64,000 bases of DNA from Sulfitobacter indolifex (GTDB lineage: Bacteria; Pseudomonadota; Alphaproteobacteria; Rhodobacterales; Rhodobacteraceae): contig NZ_CP084951.1 of the NCBI RefSeq assembly GCF_022788655.1, positions 2,666,001 to 2,730,000 of the forward strand, in the 5' to 3' direction. Of the stretch, positions 17,798-27,550 are shown in pieces (position 1 is the first letter of the stretch; every line of letters begins with the position of its first letter). Below the pieces are notes generated by a model, which was not told the origin of the DNA, did not search any database, and saw only the letters and a program-made list of their open reading frames with translations. Both the position numbers and the translations under genes were made by a program.

Positions 17798-18451
17798 TTA
17801 GCCAGACTTGCCAGACTGTGCCGCTGCCCGCGCAAGCGCTTCGATCCCGGCCCAATCCTGGGCGTCGATCAGGTTTTTCGGGGCCACCCAACTGCCCCCG
17901 GCGCAGAGCACATTTGGCAAGCTCAGGTAGCTTTCTACGTTCTCGGGACTGACCCCGCCGGTCGGGCAGAAAGTGATCTGCGGAAGCGGCGCGCCAATGG
18001 CCTTGACTGCTGGTGCCCCGCCAGAGGCTTCGGCGGGAAAGAACTTCAGCATGTCATAGCCGCGCTCCAGTAGCCGCATCGCCTCGCTCGCCGTGGCGGC
18101 TCCGGGCAGCAGTGGCAGGTCTTCTTCCTCACAGGCCGCGATCAGCGCGTCGGTGGCACCGGGTGAAACGCCAAAGGTCGCCCCTGCCCGTTTCGCCGCG
18201 CGCACATCTTCAGGAGTGATCAGCGTCCCCGCCCCCACATGCCCGCCCGCGACCTCAGCCATGGCCGCAATCGCGTCGAGGGCGGCAGGCGTGCGCAGGG
18301 TGACTTCCAACGCAGGCAGCCCCCCGGCAACCAGCGCCTCGGCCAATGCGCGGGCGTGGACCGCGTCTTCGATCACCAAAACGGGCACGATCGGGGCGAG
18401 CGCGCAGATTTCACGGGTGCGACGGCTGGCGTCTTTTGCAGTAAGGGTCAT
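17798..18451 (-). CDS. eda: 2-dehydro-3-deoxy-phosphogluconate (KDPG) aldolase
   Basis: 217-residue class I aldolase that splits KDPG into pyruvate and glyceraldehyde 3-phosphate, the last step of the Entner-Doudoroff pathway. The Schiff-base lysine lies in MLKFFPAEASGG, and the helper glutamate region is VLVIEDAVHA. The segment CPTGGVSPEN binds phosphate. It follows edd after three bases. It is probably trimeric and cytosolic. Confidence 0.95.
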   Translation of the reverse strand: MTLTAKDASRRTREICALAPIVPVLVIEDAVHARALAEALVAGGLPALEVTLRTPAALDAIAAMAEVAGGHVGAGTLITPEDVRAAKRAGATFGVSPGATDALIAACEEEDLPLLPGAATASEAMRLLERGYDMLKFFPAEASGGAPAVKAIGAPLPQITFCPTGGVSPENVESYLSLPNVLCAGGSWVAPKNLIDAQDWAGIEALARAAAQSGKSG

Positions 18452-18454
18452 CGA

Positions 18455-20263
18455 TCAACCTCCAAAAATGGTTGCGCCGGTGGTGGCGGAACCGACAGTG
18501 TTGCGGAACATTTCGAACAACTCGCGCCCCGTCCCTGCGTGATAGGCCGAAAGGTCCGCCGTGACGTTGGGACGGTCCTCGAACCCATCGGCCAGCACGT
18601 CGAGCGTGCCCGCCACCGCGTCAACGCGCAGCAGATCACCGTCCCGCACCCGCGCGATGGGGCCGCCGTCGACCGCCTCGGGGCAGACATGGATCGCCGC
18701 AGGCACCTTGCCCGACGCGCCCGACATGCGCCCATCAGTGACCAGCGCCACTTTCTGCCCGCGCCCTTGAAGGATCGACAGAAGCGGCGTCAGGCTGTGC
18801 AACTCAGGCATGCCATTGGCCTTTGGCCCCTGAAAGCGCACCACGACGATCACGTCGTCGGTAAGCTCGCCTGCCTTAAAAGCGGCCTTCACCTCGTTCT
18901 GATCGGCAAAGACCCGCGCCGGGGCTTCGATGATATGATGCTCGGGTGCGACGGCAGAGACTTTCATACAGGCCGTGCCCAATGACCCAGCCATGCGCCG
19001 CAGCCCGCCCGTCGACTGGAAGGGATCACTCGCAGGACGCAGGATCTTCTCGTTCAGGCTTTCGCCTGCGCCCGGCTCCCAGACCAGACCATCGGCCTTC
19101 AGCTTCGGCTCGGAGGTGTAGTGCTCCAACCCCTGCCCGGCGACGGTATGGGTGTCGGGGTGCAGGTGACCGGACTTCAGCAATTCGCCGATCATATAGC
19201 CCAAGCCGCCTGCCGCGTGAAAGTGGTTCACGTCTGCCAGACCGTTGGGATACACCCGTGCCAGCAGCGGCGTGATGTCGGAGATGTCCGAGAAATCCTC
19301 CCAATCAAGGATGATCCCCCCGGCCCGCGCCATGGCGATGAGGTGGATCAGCAGATTGGTCGACCCGCCCGTCGCATTGAGCCCGACGATCCCATTCACG
19401 AACGCTTTTTCATCAAGGATCGAAGCCACGGGCGTGTAGTCATTGCCCAAAGCGCTGAGCGCCAGTGCCCGTTTCGCCCCCTCTTGGGTCAGCGCATCAC
19501 GCAGCATTCCGTTCGGCGGCACGAAACTCGCCCCCGGCAGGTGCAGCCCCATGAACTCCATTAGCATTTGATTGGTGTTGGCCGTGCCGTAGAACGTGCA
19601 GGTGCCCGGCCCGTGATAAGCGGCCATTTCGGCGGCCATCAGCGCGTCCCGTCCCACCTCGCCTGCGGCAAACTGCTGGCGCACCTTGGCTTTTTCGTCA
19701 TTCGACAGCCCGCTCTCCATCGGCCCGGCGGGGAGGAAGACGGCAGGCAGATGCCCAAAGGCCTGAGCCGCGATCACCAGCCCCGGCACGATCTTGTCGC
19801 AGACCCCAAGGTAGACGGCAGCGTCAAAGGTGTTGTGGCTGAGTGCCACCGACGCCGCCAAGGCAATCACATCGCGTGAGAAAAGCGACAGCTCCATCCC
19901 CGCCTCGCCTTGGGTTACCCCGTCGCACATGGCCGGCACCCCGCCCGCCACCTGCGCCGTTCCGCCCGCGGCCCGCACGGCCTCACGGATCAGATCAGGG
20001 TAACGCTCGAATGGCTGATGCGCCGAGAGCATGTCGTTGTAGGTGGTCACGATCCCCAAATTGCCCGCACTGGTGGTCGCCAGACGGTCCTTGTCTTCGC
20101 CAGAGGCGGCATAGGCATGGGCCTGCCCGCTACAGGACAAATGCGCACGGGCCGGACCTTTGGCGCGGGCGGCTTCCATCCGGTCGAGGTAGGGGCGGCG
20201 GGTCGCCTCACTGCGGGCGATGATACGGTCGGTTACACGGTCAATCGTTGAATGCAGGGTCAT
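18455..20263 (-). CDS. edd: 6-phosphogluconate dehydratase
   Basis: 602-residue IlvD/Edd-family iron-sulfur enzyme converting 6-phosphogluconate to KDPG. Family segments [29 protein letters not shown] and FYGTANTNQ hold cysteines likely to bind the cluster. [16 protein letters not shown] lies near the C-terminus. It overlaps the end of zwf by four bases (ATGA), so the two are translationally coupled. Confidence 0.96.
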   Translation of the reverse strand: MTLHSTIDRVTDRIIARSEATRRPYLDRMEAARAKGPARAHLSCSGQAHAYAASGEDKDRLATTSAGNLGIVTTYNDMLSAHQPFERYPDLIREAVRAAGGTAQVAGGVPAMCDGVTQGEAGMELSLFSRDVIALAASVALSHNTFDAAVYLGVCDKIVPGLVIAAQAFGHLPAVFLPAGPMESGLSNDEKAKVRQQFAAGEVGRDALMAAEMAAYHGPGTCTFYGTANTNQMLMEFMGLHLPGASFVPPNGMLRDALTQEGAKRALALSALGNDYTPVASILDEKAFVNGIVGLNATGGSTNLLIHLIAMARAGGIILDWEDFSDISDITPLLARVYPNGLADVNHFHAAGGLGYMIGELLKSGHLHPDTHTVAGQGLEHYTSEPKLKADGLVWEPGAGESLNEKILRPASDPFQSTGGLRRMAGSLGTACMKVSAVAPEHHIIEAPARVFADQNEVKAAFKAGELTDDVIVVVRFQGPKANGMPELHSLTPLLSILQGRGQKVALVTDGRMSGASGKVPAAIHVCPEAVDGGPIARVRDGDLLRVDAVAGTLDVLADGFEDRPNVTADLSAYHAGTGRELFEMFRNTVGSATTGATIFGG

Positions 20264-21723
20264 TGGTCGTCCTTTCTTGTGATCTCGCGCCAGCGACGGC
20301 CGTCGCGGTGCATCAGCATCAGCGCTTCTTCGGGGCCGGAACTGGCAGGGTCATAGGGGTACGGAGGTTGCCGGGTCTCTTCCCAGCCGTGAATGATCGG
20401 ATCGGCCCAAGCCCAAGCGGCCTCGACCTCGTCACCACGCATGAACAGCGTCTGATCGCCACGGATCACATCCATGATCAGCCGCTCATAGGCGTCTTGT
20501 GGCGTGGCCTCTTCGCCCAAGGCATCGGCAAAGGTCATATCCAGCGACACTTCGGCCAGACGCATGCCGCCGGGGCCGGGATCTTTGATCGTGTTGCGCA
20601 GGGTGATGCCTTCGTCCGGTTGCAGGCGGATGATCAGGGCATTGCCCTTATGCCCCTCCATCGCGGGGAAGATCATATGCGGCGGGTCGCGGAAGATGAC
20701 CGCAATCTCAGAGCTACGCCCGCGCAACTTCTTGCCCGTGCGCAGGTAGAATGGCGTGCCCGCCCACCGCCAGTTGGCGATTTTCACCTTCATCGCGATG
20801 AAGCTTTCAGTGCGGCTGTCGGGGTCGCCGGCATGGTCGCGGTAGCCGCCCTCGCCATTCGCCGCACGGTACTGGCCGCGGGCGAGGTCTTTTTGCGCCA
20901 CCGGCTCCAACGCCTCGATCACCTTCACCTTCTCATCGCGCACCGCATTCGGGTCAAAACGCGAAGGCGGCTCCATCGCGGTGAGGCACAAGAGCTGCAT
21001 CAGGTGGTTTTGTACCATATCGCGCATCGCGCCCGAGCGGTCGTAATACTCGCCCCGCCCCTCAACACCGAGGCTCTCGGACACCGTGATCTGCACATGG
21101 TCGATATGGGTGGAATTCCACAGCGGTTCCCACAGCGCATTGGCAAAGCGCAACGCCATGAGGTTCTGCACCGTCTCTTTGCCAAGATAGTGGTCGATCC
21201 GGTAAATCTGGCTTTCGTCAAAATTCGCCCGCAGATCGGCGTTCAGCGCCTGCGCGGTCTCCAGATCATGACCAAAGGGCTTTTCGACAACGATACGGCT
21301 TGCGCGGGTAGCGATCCCATGATCGTGCAGCTTGCCGCCGATCGTGCCAAAAAGAGATGGCGAGACCGAGAGGTAAAAGGCCCGCACGACATCATCACGC
21401 ATCAGGTCTTTCAGGTCCGCCCAGCCCGCATCGCCCGCAGCATCAACGCGAACGTATTGCACCATACCGAGGAACTGCTCCAGCAGCGTGGTTTCTTTGG
21501 CCAGTGCGGGGGCAAACTCCAGCAGGCTATCACGGATCATGCTGCGAAAAGCTTCGGCATCAAACTCAGAGCGGGCCGCGCCAACGATCCGAGCGGCATC
21601 GGGCATCTGACCCACGGTAAAACGATGGAAAAGACCGGGCAGAATCTTGCGCCGGGCAAGGTCACCCGTGGCGCCAAAGATAACGAGGTCGAAAGGATCG
21701 ACGGGGATAACGCGTGAAACCAT
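20260..21723 (-). CDS. zwf: Glucose-6-phosphate 1-dehydrogenase
   Basis: 487-residue NADP-dependent enzyme making 6-phosphogluconolactone. N-terminal cofactor loop [10 protein letters not shown] and substrate signature [10 protein letters not shown] are both visible. It heads the zwf-edd-eda unit. The usual lactonase gene pgl is not between zwf and edd; the lactone must open spontaneously or through an enzyme encoded elsewhere. A candidate LacI-type operator lies about 100 bp upstream. Confidence 0.96.
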   Translation of the reverse strand: MVSRVIPVDPFDLVIFGATGDLARRKILPGLFHRFTVGQMPDAARIVGAARSEFDAEAFRSMIRDSLLEFAPALAKETTLLEQFLGMVQYVRVDAAGDAGWADLKDLMRDDVVRAFYLSVSPSLFGTIGGKLHDHGIATRASRIVVEKPFGHDLETAQALNADLRANFDESQIYRIDHYLGKETVQNLMALRFANALWEPLWNSTHIDHVQITVSESLGVEGRGEYYDRSGAMRDMVQNHLMQLLCLTAMEPPSRFDPNAVRDEKVKVIEALEPVAQKDLARGQYRAANGEGGYRDHAGDPDSRTESFIAMKVKIANWRWAGTPFYLRTGKKLRGRSSEIAVIFRDPPHMIFPAMEGHKGNALIIRLQPDEGITLRNTIKDPGPGGMRLAEVSLDMTFADALGEEATPQDAYERLIMDVIRGDQTLFMRGDEVEAAWAWADPIIHGWEETRQPPYPYDPASSGPEEALMLMHRDGRRWREITRKDDQ

Positions 21724-21821
21724 TGGTCAGCCTTCCGGTCTGAAAAGATGCGCTGAGGCACCGTTTTTTGGATTATCGAAAGCCATCGCCATTCTCCCAA
21801 ACCCCTCCTCCGAGCGGGCAC

Positions 21822-21835
21822 TGGTAGCGCTAACA
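21822..21835. promoter_or_regulatory. Putative LacI-family operator upstream of zwf-edd-eda
   Basis: TGGTAGCGCTAACA is a 14-base palindrome with one mismatched pair and the AGCGCT core common in LacI-family sites for sugar regulators. It lies between the sugar-kinase stop and the zwf start. It is unlike the TTTACGCGCG sites near smoE, so a different LacI protein, encoded outside the window, probably binds here. Confidence 0.55.
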
Positions 21836-21871
21836 TATTTGAGCGAAAAAGATAGGTGCTTCATCAACATA

Positions 21872-22798
21872 TCATATTTCCTCAACCCAAGGCGGGTTCG
21901 CACCGGCGCGCGAAACGGTCACAGCAGCGACCCGTGCACCATAGGCCAATGCCTCTGCCAGCACCTCAGGTGAGAGATTGGCCAGAGCGGATTTATGCAA
22001 CTGCCCAAGCTCTGACATCTTCGCCAACACGCCTGCGTTGAACGTATCGCCTGCCCCCACCGTATCGACGATTTCCGTTTTTACGGCAGGGACTTGCACC
22101 TCTTCGCCATTTGCCAGATAGCCCGTTGCCCCCTCGCCCCCGCGGGTCAGGATGACCACCGATGGCCCCTTGGCCAACAACTCTGCCACCTTGTCGCGCA
22201 GCGACAGGGGCGCGGGGTTGATCCAATTCAGATCCTCATCCGACACCTTCACGATGTCCGACAAGGCCAGCATTCGGTCGAGCCTTTGGCGGTAGCGTTC
22301 GATATCTTTGATGAAACCGGGGCGAATGTTGGGGTCGATCATCACCGCGCGCCCTTCGGCGTTGCGCGCCAGCAGATCGGCATAGGCATCCGCCCCCGGC
22401 TCGCAGGCCAAGCTGATCCCGCCGAAATAAAGCGCCGAAACCTCGCCCGAGAGCGTGGGCATATCCCCCGGCGTGATCATGCGGCCTGCGGAGTTTTCGT
22501 CATAGAAATCATAGGTTGCATGGCCACCCACCAGCCGAACAAAAGCGAGGGTCGTCGGGCGGTCGGATAGGACAAGATGCGACACGTCGACATGGCTTGC
22601 CTTCAGTCCATCAACCAACTGCCGCCCAAACATGTCCGACGACAGACCCGAGAGCATCCCGACCTGTGACCCCAACCGCCCCAAAGCGATCGCCGTGTTG
22701 AAAACCGCCCCGCCCGCATGGGGCACAAACCCCTCTGGCCCTGTGGTGGTGGGGGTTGGGATCATATCGATCAGGGCTTCTCCGCTGCAAAGGATCAT
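21872..22798 (-). CDS. PfkB-family carbohydrate kinase, probable fructokinase
   Basis: 308-residue sugar kinase of the ribokinase/PfkB family. The C-terminal signature DTVGAGDTFNAGVLA holds the catalytic Asp and anion hole; GGAVFNTAIALGRLG is the N-terminal family pattern. Fructose is the most likely substrate: mannitol or sorbitol oxidation by the mtlK product would give fructose, and fructose 6-phosphate can be isomerised into the neighbouring zwf-edd-eda route. Isomerase is not in the window. Three bases separate it from the ROK gene upstream. Confidence 0.87.
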   Translation of the reverse strand: MILCSGEALIDMIPTPTTTGPEGFVPHAGGAVFNTAIALGRLGSQVGMLSGLSSDMFGRQLVDGLKASHVDVSHLVLSDRPTTLAFVRLVGGHATYDFYDENSAGRMITPGDMPTLSGEVSALYFGGISLACEPGADAYADLLARNAEGRAVMIDPNIRPGFIKDIERYRQRLDRMLALSDIVKVSDEDLNWINPAPLSLRDKVAELLAKGPSVVILTRGGEGATGYLANGEEVQVPAVKTEIVDTVGAGDTFNAGVLAKMSELGQLHKSALANLSPEVLAEALAYGARVAAVTVSRAGANPPWVEEI

Positions 22799-22801
22799 CT
22801 A

Positions 22802-23986
22802 TTAGCCTTTCAAAAATGCGTCGCGGTCGACGAGGAAACGATCAGAAAGCGGCAGGCTCGCCGCACCAAGCGCGCGGGCGTCGCTGCCAACGGTGCCTTC
22901 GCGCAGCTCAGGAAGGGTCACGCCCGGGAGGGGCTGTGCTGCAAGGTGGCGACGGCAGCGCGCGACAATGTCCGCGCGCACCTTCACGGGGAGGGAGCCG
23001 TCGATCATCACTGTGTCGAAATCGATCAGGCAGGCGGTCATGCGGATCGCCTGTGCCAGCGCATCGGCTGCACTGTCGAGCCACCGTTCCAGTATGTGTT
23101 CCGACATGACCCAAGCTGCCGGGTCGCTCCAACTGGCGCGGCGGGTCTCTCCGGCCTGTTGCAACGCCGCCTCTAATGTCGCCAATGAGGCGACATCGAC
23201 CAATTGACGCGGTGCGTCTCCGGCCAGCGGCATGGAGCCCAGCGCCCCCGCATTGCCGGTTTTGCCAGTGTAGAGCTTGCTATCCAGCACCAGGCCGCCG
23301 CCGACGAAATAGCCGATGTAGAAATATAGAAAATCGCGTGGTTTATCCTGCGTGCCAAAGACCAGCTCTGCCCCGCAGGCGGCGGAAGCGTCATTGCAGA
23401 TGTAGATCGGCAGATCGACAACCTCGGCTAAGGCCGCCGCGATATCAAAATCACGCCATGCGCTCAGATCGCCGCTGGCCACCTCCCATTCCCACATACC
23501 AAAGGGCAGCGCGATGCCCAGACCCGCGACGCGCGCCTGTTGATCGGCGGTCAACGAGGCAAGCGAGTTTTGCAGGGCAAGGGTTGCGAACCCCATGACG
23601 GCGGCAGGGGTTGGATGCTGATAAACCTCGCGGCTGTGGTGCGTCACTTGCCCTTCGAAGTCGGTCAGGATCAGCTCCACACTGCGCCGCCCGATCTTTA
23701 ACCCCAGAAAGAAAGCCCCCCCTGGATTGAGGCTAATCGGCACCGAAGGCTGCCCCACCCGGCCCCGCACCCGCGCGCCTTTTTTCAGAAGTCCATCCGC
23801 CTCAAGCGCCCGCATGATGACGGAAACGGTTTGCGCAGATAGGCCCGTCAGACGGGCGATCTCAGCCTTGGAGGTCGGGCCACTACGGCGGACAAACGAC
23901 AGAACAAGCCGTTCGTTATGCGCCCGCATCCCGCTTTGGTTTGAGCCGCGTGCGGCTCGGTCGGCGAATGTTTGGATGTGCTGCAA
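22802..23986 (-). CDS. ROK-family transcriptional regulator
   Basis: 394 residues: an N-terminal MarR-like HTH (about 25-75, TSKAEIARLTGLSAQTVSVIMRA written in two halves around residue 40) and a ROK sugar-kinase-like domain. The CxCGxxGC zinc motif typical of ROK proteins is not found; the region after GKTGNAGALGSMPLAGD lacks it, so effector binding may differ. It heads the operon with the sugar kinase and probably responds to fructose or another sugar. A candidate operator lies 68 bp upstream. Confidence 0.85.
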   Translation of the reverse strand: MQHIQTFADRAARGSNQSGMRAHNERLVLSFVRRSGPTSKAEIARLTGLSAQTVSVIMRALEADGLLKKGARVRGRVGQPSVPISLNPGGAFFLGLKIGRRSVELILTDFEGQVTHHSREVYQHPTPAAVMGFATLALQNSLASLTADQQARVAGLGIALPFGMWEWEVASGDLSAWRDFDIAAALAEVVDLPIYICNDASAACGAELVFGTQDKPRDFLYFYIGYFVGGGLVLDSKLYTGKTGNAGALGSMPLAGDAPRQLVDVASLATLEAALQQAGETRRASWSDPAAWVMSEHILERWLDSAADALAQAIRMTACLIDFDTVMIDGSLPVKVRADIVARCRRHLAAQPLPGVTLPELREGTVGSDARALGAASLPLSDRFLVDRDAFLKG

Positions 23987-24053
23987 ACTGGCCTCCCCTC
24001 CGGTTTCTGCGCTGCTTCACCCGCACAAATCCCAAATGCGCTTAGCTGAGTCA

Positions 24054-24080
24054 ATAATTAAATCATTCTTATTTAGTTAT
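24054..24080. promoter_or_regulatory. Putative ROK regulator operator
   Basis: ATAATTAAAT, seven bases, ATTTAGTTAT: an AT-rich inverted repeat matching at nine of ten positions. It resembles the A/T-rich dyads bound by ROK proteins such as NagC and XylR. It lies in the divergent region between the ROK gene and the EamA transporter gene in an otherwise GC-rich window. Confidence 0.5.
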
Positions 24081-24240
24081 CGGAAGATTAACGCCGCGGG
24101 CGCTACATATGGGCGCTTAACGGCGATAGCAGACCTGACCGCTTCTCGGTGTACACTGGGGGGGGGCATAGCGAAGCCTTGAACGGCCTACTGACTAAGG
24201 GTACCCGTTTGGCACCTCTAAAGAGAAACAGGGCGTAAGA

Positions 24241-25176
24241 ATGATGCAAGGCAACCGCTGGGGCGTGATCGCCATTCTTTTCGCCGCTGTGGTCTGGGGC
24301 ACAACCGGCACCGCTGCTACCTTCGCACCCGATGTCAGCGCTGCCGCCATCGGGGCGGCGGCCATGGGGCTGGGCGGGATTGCACAGGCGCTTTGGGCCG
24401 GGCGGGGCATTTTGCAGCAACGCGCGCGGCTTTGGGATCAACGCCGCTTGCTGGTGATCGGCGCACTTGCTGTTGCGGTCTATCCTCTGGCCTTCTACGG
24501 CGCGATGCGGTTGGCGGGGGTGACGGTGGGCACGGTTATCACCATCGGTTCCGCACCGCTGCTGTCGGCTCTGATCGAATACGTGCTTGATGGTCGTCGC
24601 CTGACCCTACGGTGGTCCCTCGGTGCGGTCGTGGGGTTGATTGGCATGGGGCTGATCTGCCTCGCTGAAGGGGTCGCGCATGATAGAGGGGCGGACGCCA
24701 CATCCGTCCCACTGGGCGTTCTTTTGGGTCTGATCGGGGGGTTTACCTACGCGCTGTATTCGTGGAGCGCGCGGAAGATGATGCTGCAAGGAACAAGATC
24801 CTCGGTGGCCATGGGGGCCACTTTTGGGCTGGGTGGGCTGATGCTCATGCCGGTTCTGCTTGTTTCAGGTAACGCGTTTCTTGCCTCCTGGAGCAACGCT
24901 GCCGTGGGTCTCTACATGGCCGCTGTTCCGATGTTTCTGGGCTACATCAGTTTTGGCTACGGCCTTGCCCGGGTAGAGGCAAGCACGGCAACCGTCATAA
25001 CCCTTTTTGAGCCTGTGGTGGCAGCGGTACTGGCCGTGCTAATTGTCGCAGAGCGCCTGCCCCCGCTTGGCTGGGTCGGGGTGGCACTGGTCATCGGCTG
25101 CCTCGCAATCATCACCCTCCCCCTGCCTGCAAGGCTTCGTCGCGGTGCGCGTGCTCAGCCGCCGGGCGTGGTTTGA
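24241..25176 (+). CDS. EamA-family (DMT) membrane transporter
   Basis: 311 residues with ten predicted helices in two EamA repeats (about 10-140 and 155-290). The second repeat ends with the family pattern STATVITLFEPVVAAVLAV. The family exports amino acids or other metabolites through the inner membrane; the substrate is unknown. It is divergent from the ROK regulator and might be co-regulated, but nothing else links it to sugar metabolism. Confidence 0.85.
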   Translation: MMQGNRWGVIAILFAAVVWGTTGTAATFAPDVSAAAIGAAAMGLGGIAQALWAGRGILQQRARLWDQRRLLVIGALAVAVYPLAFYGAMRLAGVTVGTVITIGSAPLLSALIEYVLDGRRLTLRWSLGAVVGLIGMGLICLAEGVAHDRGADATSVPLGVLLGLIGGFTYALYSWSARKMMLQGTRSSVAMGATFGLGGLMLMPVLLVSGNAFLASWSNAAVGLYMAAVPMFLGYISFGYGLARVEASTATVITLFEPVVAAVLAVLIVAERLPPLGWVGVALVIGCLAIITLPLPARLRRGARAQPPGVV

Positions 25177-25361
25177 GGGCTAAGAACGCGTCTTTGGTTT
25201 ATTTGTGCCGATAGCGGTTTCGATGGTCATTGCCAGTTTCATTTGGCTCTGGGACCTTAGGGCAAACAACCACACGCCTGCGATCTCACACCCGTTTGGA
25301 ATTTTTCGGATCTGCGACTGGGCGGGCCATGAACGCTGACTGCCTTATGAAGGCGCGCCGT

Positions 25362-26978
25362 TTAAGTCCCTTTTTGCAACATATCGTCACGCAGTGGCAC
25401 GGTTTGGCGCTCAATCATCCGATGCACTTCGGGCGGTGCCTCGCCGCGGTGGAGCCGCCTGATCTGATCCGATAGCTCTGCATCTGCATTGGTCCGCCGC
25501 TCGTTGTGACGGACGTATTCACCCCACGTGGGCACATGATAGCTCTCGCTCCAATGTTCCGGTCGGTGCAGATCGCGCAGCAGCGCCCATTGCTGCGCCC
25601 CATCGCGGATGCGGACCCGACGTCGCAGGCTCATCGCCGCAAGAAATTCCGGCACATCCGACTGCGCAATCTCATAATCGACCATGACCATCACCGGCCC
25701 GCTGCGATAGCTAAGATCAAACCGCGTGTCGGGTTCTTTGAAACGGTTGAGCGGGTCAAGATCGAGCCCGCTGAACTCTGGCAGTGGCAGCCGCAGGCCG
25801 ATCAGCGCACCGATCAGCAGCATCACACTGGCCTCGGCGAGCGCGGTTTCCGGCCCACCCCGGTCGGCGACGATCCCCCAGATCAAACTGCCTGCCGCCA
25901 TGCCCCCGAAAGTGCCGGTCTGGTAAAGCGCGATCACCCGGCCCACGACCCATCGCGGCGTTGAAAGCTGGATCGTCACGTTGAACATCGACAGCGACAG
26001 CACCCAACACGCCCCAGCGAGCATCAGCGCGGCACCCGACAAAACAGGCTGCGCGCTGACCGCCAGCACGGCGCAGCTGAGGGCGAACCCAACGAAACCG
26101 CCACGCGCGATCATCTCATTCCGGAACCGCGCCCGCAGCCCCGCGTTTGCCAAAGCGCCAAACACCGCCCCCATGCCGAAACACCCCAGCATGATGCCAT
26201 AGACAAAAGCTGTCGCCTGAAGCGTCTCACGCACCACAACCGGCAGCAGCGCCAGCAGGGCAATGGCCGACAGTCCGAACCAAAATCCGCGCAGGATAAC
26301 CCGCATCAGATTGGGCGACATCGCGACATAGCGCAGCCCGGCGGAAAAGGCGCTGCCCATCGGCTCACGCGGCAAATGCGTATCGCGCAGCGGTGCTTTC
26401 CAGCGCAGCAGAGCAAGGATGATCGCCACATAGCTCAGCGCATTGACGGCAAAGGCCGCCGCTGCGCCCGCAATCGCAACAATCGCCCCGCCTGCCGCCG
26501 GCCCGACGCTGCGCATCAGGTTGAACCCCATGGAATTAAGCGACACCGCCGAGGGCAGCTCTTCTCGGCTGACGATATCGCCCATGGTCGCTTGCCAAGA
26601 CGGATTATGCAGCGCCGTCCCGCAGCCGATAGAGAATGTAAACGCCAAAAGTAGCCAAGGCGTAAGCCAGCCCTCAAATGCCATGAAAGTCAGTAGGATC
26701 GAGACGCCGAACATAAAGCTCTGCGCGATCAACATGACCCGGCGGCGATCGAAATTATCGGCAAAGACACCCGCCAGCAACGAGAAGATCATGATCGGAA
26801 GCGCGACAGAGCCTTGCACCAGCGCCACCATATTTTGCGAGTCCGACAGCGAGGTCATAAGCCACGCGGCACCCACCGCCTGCACCAGCCCACCAAAGTT
26901 CGACGCCAGCGCGGCGATCCACAAAGAGCGGAAGGTCTGGTTGCGGAAAAGGATCAGGGGCGAAATACGGTCGGGCAA
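25362..26978 (-). CDS. MFS transporter (EntS/MFS_3 type) with C-terminal extra domain
   Basis: 538-residue exporter. Residues 1-410 form a 12-helix major-facilitator domain, with the MFS_3 pattern GVFADNFDRRRVMLIAQ in loop 2-3. The last 125 residues are soluble and resemble the monooxygenase-like tail found in many DUF894/MFS_3 proteins (WALLRDLHRPEHWSESYHV). The start codon appears to be TTG at 26978, with GAGG eight bases upstream. Substrate unknown; related proteins export siderophores or drugs. It converges with the EamA gene. Confidence 0.82.
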   Translation of the reverse strand: MPDRISPLILFRNQTFRSLWIAALASNFGGLVQAVGAAWLMTSLSDSQNMVALVQGSVALPIMIFSLLAGVFADNFDRRRVMLIAQSFMFGVSILLTFMAFEGWLTPWLLLAFTFSIGCGTALHNPSWQATMGDIVSREELPSAVSLNSMGFNLMRSVGPAAGGAIVAIAGAAAAFAVNALSYVAIILALLRWKAPLRDTHLPREPMGSAFSAGLRYVAMSPNLMRVILRGFWFGLSAIALLALLPVVVRETLQATAFVYGIMLGCFGMGAVFGALANAGLRARFRNEMIARGGFVGFALSCAVLAVSAQPVLSGAALMLAGACWVLSLSMFNVTIQLSTPRWVVGRVIALYQTGTFGGMAAGSLIWGIVADRGGPETALAEASVMLLIGALIGLRLPLPEFSGLDLDPLNRFKEPDTRFDLSYRSGPVMVMVDYEIAQSDVPEFLAAMSLRRRVRIRDGAQQWALLRDLHRPEHWSESYHVPTWGEYVRHNERRTNADAELSDQIRRLHRGEAPPEVHRMIERQTVPLRDDMLQKGT

Positions 26979-27177
26979 AGCTGAAGGCCTCGTGTAACTG
27001 TCCTTAATCGATATGTGGTTTGATTATTAATTTCCACCCAGAAGCGACCCGCGTCGCGGCAGCGCAATAGAGAGTACGGGCAACTAGGTTTGTGTCAGCA
27101 GGCGTTTGCCAGTCGACCCGGCGACAACAGTTAGCCCGTGACCCGGCGGAGCGTTTACAGACCCTGCAGTGCCGATC

Positions 27178-27533
27178 ATGAAGAAAGCAACCGTGCGCAC
27201 CGCAATGACAAATCCCACTACAGCGACCCCGATCGAGCATGAGGATCGCTCCGGCTGGCCCGCCACCGGTGCCAGCGTGTTTGGCGCCTTGGCAAAGACA
27301 TCTTAGCTGCATTCTGCCGTTGGTATTGGTCAGCCTCGGCGTGACCGTGGTCTTCGATGGTCAGTTTGCCGCGTTCTATGCCTACAAATAGGTGACCTTC
27401 AGCCTCGTTCCTGCCGGGGATGGCGCTGCAGTTATTGACCTATGGCGTTGGCCAGTTGCCACCGAGCAAAGCAGAGATTGATCCGTTGACGCTGCGAGAA
27501 ACAGCCATCACGCGAGAGCGGACCCATCCCTGA
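27178..27533 (+). pseudogene. Decayed remnant of an unidentified membrane-protein gene
   Basis: Plus-strand coding-like segments are scattered over three frames: an opening piece of 42 codons from ATG 27178 to TAG 27304, a hydrophobic piece (ILPLVLVSLGVTVVF) stopped by TAG, and a closing piece (MALQLLTYGVGQLPPSK) ending at TGA 27531. Joined, they would make about 115 residues with two helices. The frame changes suggest a frameshifted gene. The family is not recognised. The rest of 26979-27550 shows nothing convincing. Confidence 0.35.
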
Positions 27534-27550
27534 ACCAAGCGACCTTCAGA

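Noticed and set aside
20248..21717. Plus-strand frame of 489 codons
   Set aside because: Fully antisense to zwf, which is intact and recognisable.
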